The position numbers were made by a program, and so were the translations under genes. A DNA stretch of 64,000 nt from Fremontodendron californicum. Lineage: Eukaryota; Streptophyta; Magnoliopsida; Malvales; Malvaceae. Location of the stretch: NCBI GenBank assembly GCA_030761205.1, contig JAULJL010000015.1, forward strand, positions 7,135,501 to 7,199,500, in the 5' to 3' direction. How positions within the stretch are numbered: position 1 is the first letter of the stretch; the number at the start of each line of letters is the position of its first letter. Below, piece after piece: positions 59,090 to 64,000 of this stretch. Below the pieces are notes generated by a model. It was not told the DNA's origin. It was given only the letters and a program-made list of their open reading frames with translations, and did not search any database.

Positions 59090-59640
59090 TAAGGAAAATG
59101 GATAAATATGAAAAACATGCCCTTCATAATTGAATAATTGTTAAATAATCTAATAGTTAAAAATTATTTGAAAAAGAGAAATAAAAAATTAAAAATTGTT
59201 AAAAAAAATATTGTAAAGGCAAAACTGTTTTTAATGAAAATTTTTTCTTTTTTTCTCTCCTTTCATTAAAAAATTATTAAAAATTTAATTAAAAAATAAA
59301 ATATTTAAATATTTATTTTTTTAAAATTTTAAAAAATAAAAAAATTGAATTTTAGAAATATTATTTGTATTATTTATTATTTTTAAAATTTTTTTAATTA
59401 AAAAAAGTAAATTAAAAAATTTATGTTTTAAAATTAATAAGTTTATTTTTAGAAAATTTTATTTTTTAATTAAAAAAATAAATTAAAAAAGAAAAGAGAA
59501 AAAAGGTTTTTTTATAAAAAGTAATTTTATCTTTATAAATTTTTTTAATAATTTTATATTTTTAAAAATAATTTTTTGATTATATAATTTAATAATTATT
59601 GTATTAAAAAGTATATATTTTTCAAAATTACCCAAGAAAA
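59090..59640. mobile_element. Fold-back element with long inverted arms, copy 2
   Basis: The left arm (ATGAAAAACATGCCC near 59109, AATATTGTAAAGGCAAAA near 59209) and the reverse of the right arm (TTTTGAAAAATATA near 59625, TATAAAGATAAAATTAC near 59525) are inverted relatives. They also match the arms of copy 1 at 5.35 kb. The centre is almost pure A/T. Confidence 0.65.
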
Positions 59641-60589
59641 TTTTACATGTATTTTTGAGAATTGAGCCCAATTGCAGGTGACAGAAAATAGAAAGTTTTA
59701 TTTTAGCAAAAATTGGGAGAAGGGTATTGTGGTCAATGAAGAAGGAACTGTCAATTCCAAACTAGAGGGTTGAAGAAACAAAAGAATCATGTCATTCCCT
59801 TAAATTTTTACCCCTTCAAAACTTTTTCCTGTCGCCATCTCAACCTACTGCTCTGACCCTTTTTCTTTTTCCATTTCTACAACCCCTAACCAGAGTTCTT
59901 TCCTCTCTCTCTCTCTCTTAAGAATGTCATCCATAATGATAATCATACCCATAAAAACCCATTAACAAAGAAAGCTATTTCTTTGTTTCACCTTTTTTTA
60001 GCAAAACTATCCAAATCACTTAGTAATATATTTCAGAAATTCCCCATTCAATACCAAAGCTGTTGCAAAAAAAGAAAAAACCTCAAAGTTTTCCAATATC
60101 AACCAATACACAGCAGGGTGTTCCCTTCTTTATTAAGCACTGGTATTTTATTTTATTTTAATTTTTTCTCTTCTTGACTGTGTTGTTTTCATATCGACAG
60201 TGATATCTGCCAGAAAAGTAGACTTATCTGCTAGCTAGCTGAAAGAAATTATAACAAACCAAAGTTTTCAGTTCCTTCACCTGTCTTCAACAGTTTCAAC
60301 TTTGCTTTGCTTTGCTCTCTCTTTCTTTCTTCTTTTTAGGTCTTGTATTAGACTGTCTTATGGTCACTCAAAAGTGTTTTTATCATCTAATAGGAAAGAA
60401 ACCCTAATTATGATCGAAAGTAGTTGAAAGAAAGAGATCACAAAGAAGAGAAACATCCCATCAGCACCACACCATCACGGCAAAGACCAACACATCTTTT
60501 TTTTATATCTCAATTTGATTAATAAAGTCCAAGAAGAGTTTATTTGCTGTAGACGATCTATTAAATTTTAAAAAAACAGTGCTCTCTCC
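59641..60589. other. Upstream region of the ALOG gene
   Basis: The region contains a CT dinucleotide run at 59902-59918 and further CT-rich stretches near 60300-60340, typical of plant core promoters and leaders. A discrete TATA box is not obvious. The last several hundred bases probably form the long 5' leader. Confidence 0.45.
59902..59918. repeat. (CT)n run upstream of the ALOG gene
   Basis: This is a CT dinucleotide run on the sense strand about 0.68 kb before the start codon. Such Y-patch/GAGA-type tracts are common near plant promoters and can bind BPC-type factors; that role is inferred. Confidence 0.6.
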
Positions 60590-61159
60590 ATGGATTCAAT
60601 TCCAGAAATGGATAGCTTCAACACCGAAAACGCTAGCCTCAACGTTAGCAATAACGGTGCCACTTCACTTGCATCCTCGTCTTCTCCACCGTCTTCTTCG
60701 ACCTCAAGCCGCTACGAGAACCAAAAGCGCCGTGACTGGAACACCTTTGGGCAGTACCTGAAGAATCATAGGCCCCCACTTTCACTCTCCAGGTGCAGTG
60801 GAGCTCACGTCCTGGAATTCCTTCGCTACCTTGACCAATTTGGCAAAACCAAAGTCCACACTCCAATCTGCCCTTTCTATGGCCATCCAAACCCACCAGC
60901 CCCTTGCCCATGCCCGCTCCGTCAAGCCTGGGGTAGCCTCGATGCTCTCATCGGACGCCTCCGAGCTGCCTTTGAAGAAAATGGAGGAAAACCTGAAGCA
61001 AACCCATTTGGGGCACGAGCTGTGAGGCTTTACCTTCGTGAGGTTCGTGATTTTCAGTCAAAAGCAAGAGGGATTAGCTATGAGAAGAAAAAGCGTAAGC
61101 GACCACTAGCTCAACAAATCCCAACTCTGCCACTGCCACCAGCACCAGGTGCAAGTTAA
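60590..61159 (+). CDS. ALOG/LSH-family transcription factor, LSH3/LSH4-like
   Basis: A single exon encodes 189 residues from ATG at 60590. Residues 1-40 are Ser/Asn-rich. The ALOG domain spans about 41-167, with RYENQKRRDWNTFGQYLKNH, CSGAHVLEFLRYLDQFGKTK and NPFGARAVRLYLREVRDFQ. The domain contains the zinc-ribbon insert (His90, Cys94, His99, Cys106, Cys108 as candidate ligands). A nuclear localisation signal KKKRKR follows at 167-172, and a Pro-rich tail ends the protein. The domain derives from a retroelement recombinase-type fold but acts as a plant DNA-binding regulator. LSH3/LSH4 mark organ boundaries in Arabidopsis, and rice and tomato relatives shape flowers and inflorescences. Absence of introns is normal for this family. 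Which paralogue it is closest to cannot be settled here. Confidence 0.95.
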   Translation: MDSIPEMDSFNTENASLNVSNNGATSLASSSSPPSSSTSSRYENQKRRDWNTFGQYLKNHRPPLSLSRCSGAHVLEFLRYLDQFGKTKVHTPICPFYGHPNPPAPCPCPLRQAWGSLDALIGRLRAAFEENGGKPEANPFGARAVRLYLREVRDFQSKARGISYEKKKRKRPLAQQIPTLPLPPAPGAS

Positions 61160-62637
61160 AACATGCATCAGCAAAACCCCATATGCAAGCAGTTTACTCT
61201 AGTATATGAGTAAATGTTCCTCCCTGGTTGCTACTTTCATTGATTTATGTGGGGTAGTTTTCTTTACTTTTGCCATCAGTTATATTTTAGGGTAGTTTTA
61301 CTTCTCTATGCTTTCTGCCTTTCTGTTTGCTATTAGAGTGGTAAAAACTGTTAATGCTTTAGAGATTTTTGGGGATTCCTTGAAGCTACTTTTGATGCGA
61401 ACAGTGTTAGTATCCTCAGTAATGGACTAGTAGTAGTACTAAAAAAAGTCATTCTAGGAGTGATTGTACTAGCAGTGGTTGCCTAAGTTGAACTGAGCAT
61501 CTAATTGCTCATGGTTTTTATGTACTTCATGTATATGCCAAACCATATATATATATTTGCAGTTTATCTCTCTGACTCTCTGTATCTCTCTTCCCAGCTA
61601 ATTTAAGCCCATTTTCTTTCCAATTCTTTAATGTTGGTGTTGGCAGTTCCCTCCATTGCTGTTAAGATCAGCTTGAAAGAACTTTACATGAGGATCATGT
61701 GTGTCAGATTTGTCTAGCACTATATATAGTTGTTTAATGGCTTTGTTGCAGATGGTAGTCAGTTTTCATCTCTCTGCTACTCATCTTTTTTTCTGACTTC
61801 CCTTTTCTCTCTTTTATTGTCTTGGCACTTTAATTTTACTGCTTTACTGTCTGGAATTAATTAATACTAGTTAATACTATAACAACAACATCAAACCATT
61901 TAAAGATTGATCTTAATAGTAAGATACTTACCATTGTTTTATATTCTTCCCTATTTATTCTGTGATTTTGAATGTGAAAGTTCGTTAGTGGCCAGAAAAA
62001 TGGTCAATTGTAATTATATATATATATATATATGAGCTGATTCGTCAGGGCTAATTATTGGTGCTATCATTTCAATGTAGAAAATATGGCAGACAATGTT
62101 CATATATAGCTTAACACCTCTAACTAATTAACTAGCTAGATTTTCATGTATATATAATCTGATACTTTAATATAAATATATGAAAGGAAATGTTAATAAG
62201 TGCCTATATATAAGTATATATATAAAAAAAATATATATAATTAATACATTATTTTTTTTTAATTCAATAAAAATAATGTATTAAATGTAAAAAAAATTCT
62301 GAAATGATAAATAAATGATCCTTAACCGGTGTCTATAGGCACCGATCAAGCGAACAAATATATGAAACCTTAATAAATAAATATATATATATATATAGTC
62401 TAACTGTGGAGTTTCATCTTCCACTTCTATTATTTGTGAGATCAGTTGGTGAACAGTTTGTCAACTATTCCATAAAAAGGAGAGAAAGTATTCAGTCAGT
62501 AAAATTAATAACACTTACATGAGCCTTTTCAGCAGTGAAATGTAATTTAGATACTAAATTAGACTAAGATGAGGAGAAAAGTTAGTGTTCTTAATTAATT
62601 CTTCCACGACATTATTGTCTCCATTAGGAATTCTTTT

Positions 62638-62673
<36 letters not shown>

Positions 62674-62953
62674 ATAAAGATATATGCAATGGAGAGGGAA
62701 TTTTCTTAATCAATCTGGCCGACAGGACATCTATGATTGCCAAGGGGTTGGGTCATCCCTTTTGGAATTTGTGATTAACATTTGACTTTAAAGAATAATT
62801 CAGACATTCCCTCTAAGTTATAAGTGAAAAAAAAAAAGTGCAGCTAATGGGATCGTTTTAGCCAATAAAGGTAAAATGAATACTACTAATATTGGAATGT
62901 AGGATATATAGATGCTAGAGAACCTTCTTTTCCCTTTTACAAGAGCCGAGATG

Positions 62954-63006
<53 letters not shown>

Positions 63007-64000
63007 GTGTTATTTTTATTTTTTTTTGATAAAGATATATGGGCGTTATTAGTTGTTGTTTAGGTTGTTGTATATGTAATTAGTCTCACCAGTTTTTACT
63101 CTTGTCATTTTATTACAATTAATTGAACCTTCAAACATTTATTTATATCCATTTGAACCCTCAAATATTTATTTTAACCCAATTGAGCTATTGATTGAAT
63201 GAAAATTGATGATGGCCTTTAACCAATTTTTGTCCAATCAAGATTCAATTGGGTGAAAATATATGTTTGAGGGCTTAATTGATTGCAATAAAAATGATAG
63301 GGACTTGAATGATTATTTAGTTTTAATTAAGAGACTTCTTTTCATCTCTTCTAGTTCATTGAGCACATTGGAACTAAGAACTTTGAATAGCTAGCAAGCA
63401 TCCTAATTACTAACAACTTCAACATAGATGTAATTAATTTCTACATAGGGCCACCTATTATTTTTCTTGAAAGTTTAGATCTTGTTGCTCTCCACTTTAA
63501 ATATTATAATAAGGTAAGATGAATATAACCTTCCCCTTTATATCTTCATCAATACATTTTTGGGAAGGTTTATATATATATGCAAGTGCAATGGTGAAGA
63601 ATTGAAGATGGCAGCTTCAAGAATCTTTTTGAATAATGACTAGAAATATAGATTAATGATAAATTCCATCAACGACTAAATCTATTACTCGACCGGTTCA
63701 TGTTTGAAATCATTAGTGAAAATCAAGTGCGTGTCCACCGAACATAAGTTATGAACTTATGATTTGTCCAATGAGCACTTCATATGGTGCTTGCAACAGC
63801 AACAGGTAATCAAAAGATTGAAGACAAATTTGCGGAAATTAAGAATGATATGAAAAGTCAGCTAAAAGGGAGTTATCATGTTCTATGTATCAGTTGAGTT
63901 TGAGTGGATTGGATTCTTGTTAAATTATTGTCAATTATTTGTTGTATAGTACATATCTAAGCTTAGAGGTAAAAGCTAACAACAAGCAATGATGTGATTA
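61160..64000. other. ALOG 3' flank and intergenic DNA
   Basis: The first 0.3-0.5 kb is probably the 3' untranslated region. The rest is AT-rich with several (AT)n runs, the longest at 62960-63004. No further gene or clear element ends are visible up to the window edge. Confidence 0.55.
62960..63004. repeat. (AT)n microsatellite
   Basis: This is an uninterrupted AT dinucleotide run of about 45 bases, the longest in the window. Confidence 0.9.

Noticed and set aside
1..64000. CRISPR arrays, operons, phage or bacterial features
   Set aside because: Nothing fits. The repeats are diverged transposons or microsatellites, and the genes are spliced plant genes.

Overview
This window is nuclear DNA from a flowering plant, most likely a eudicot (rosid-like). 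The genes have many short introns with GT-AG borders. The intergenic DNA is very AT-rich and full of small inverted-repeat transposons, and every recognisable protein belongs to a land-plant family. I cannot name the species from sequence alone. There is no operon, phage, CRISPR or bacterial feature.

Layout. Positions 1-14.2 kb hold no gene that I can support: this is a transposon graveyard with a divergent GTGTC-rich array, seven copies of a short hAT-like element (many with 8-bp target duplications), a 0.6 kb fold-back element and local duplications. An R2R3-MYB gene of the MYB13/14/15 group lies at 14.2-16.1 kb (+). Positions 16.1-24.1 kb are again gene-free and contain a diverged segmental duplication (17.1-18.5 against 20.8-22.2 kb) in which one copy carries a Mutator-like fold-back element and the other preserves the empty site. 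Then follow a small, very basic protein gene (24.1-24.5 kb, -), a 14-exon TIM44 mitochondrial import gene (25.2-28.9 kb, -), a tRNA-Arg(CCG) gene (31.4 kb, -) and a TOM1-like VHS/GAT gene (32.2-34.7 kb, -). Next come a RHON1-like chloroplast RNA-binding gene (36.6-38.9 kb, +), an XBAT35-like ankyrin-RING ubiquitin ligase gene (41.2-45.7 kb, +), an unrecognised minus-strand ORF (46.1-46.5 kb), a PUB3-like U-box/ARM ubiquitin ligase gene (51.5-55.7 kb, +) and an ALOG/LSH transcription factor gene (60.6-61.2 kb, +).

The genes are an ordinary eukaryotic neighbourhood, not one pathway. They cover transcription control (MYB, ALOG), ubiquitin ligation (XBAT35-like, PUB3-like), endosomal sorting of ubiquitinated cargo (TOM1-like), organelle functions (TIM44, RHON1) and translation (tRNA). 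From memory, the same families are neighbours in three separate Arabidopsis segments (MYB13-RHON1-TOL2; MYB14-LSH3; MYB15-XBAT35-LSH4). The window therefore looks like a less fractionated version of an ancestral block.

I found no convincing new biological system. The most informative observations are a decayed duplicate exon and serial internal duplications in the PUB3-like gene, an in-frame 108-bp duplication in the XBAT35-like gene, and transposon insertions that can be dated by target duplications and an empty site. All gene models are joined by eye from splice signals and family knowledge. No alignment or database search was run.
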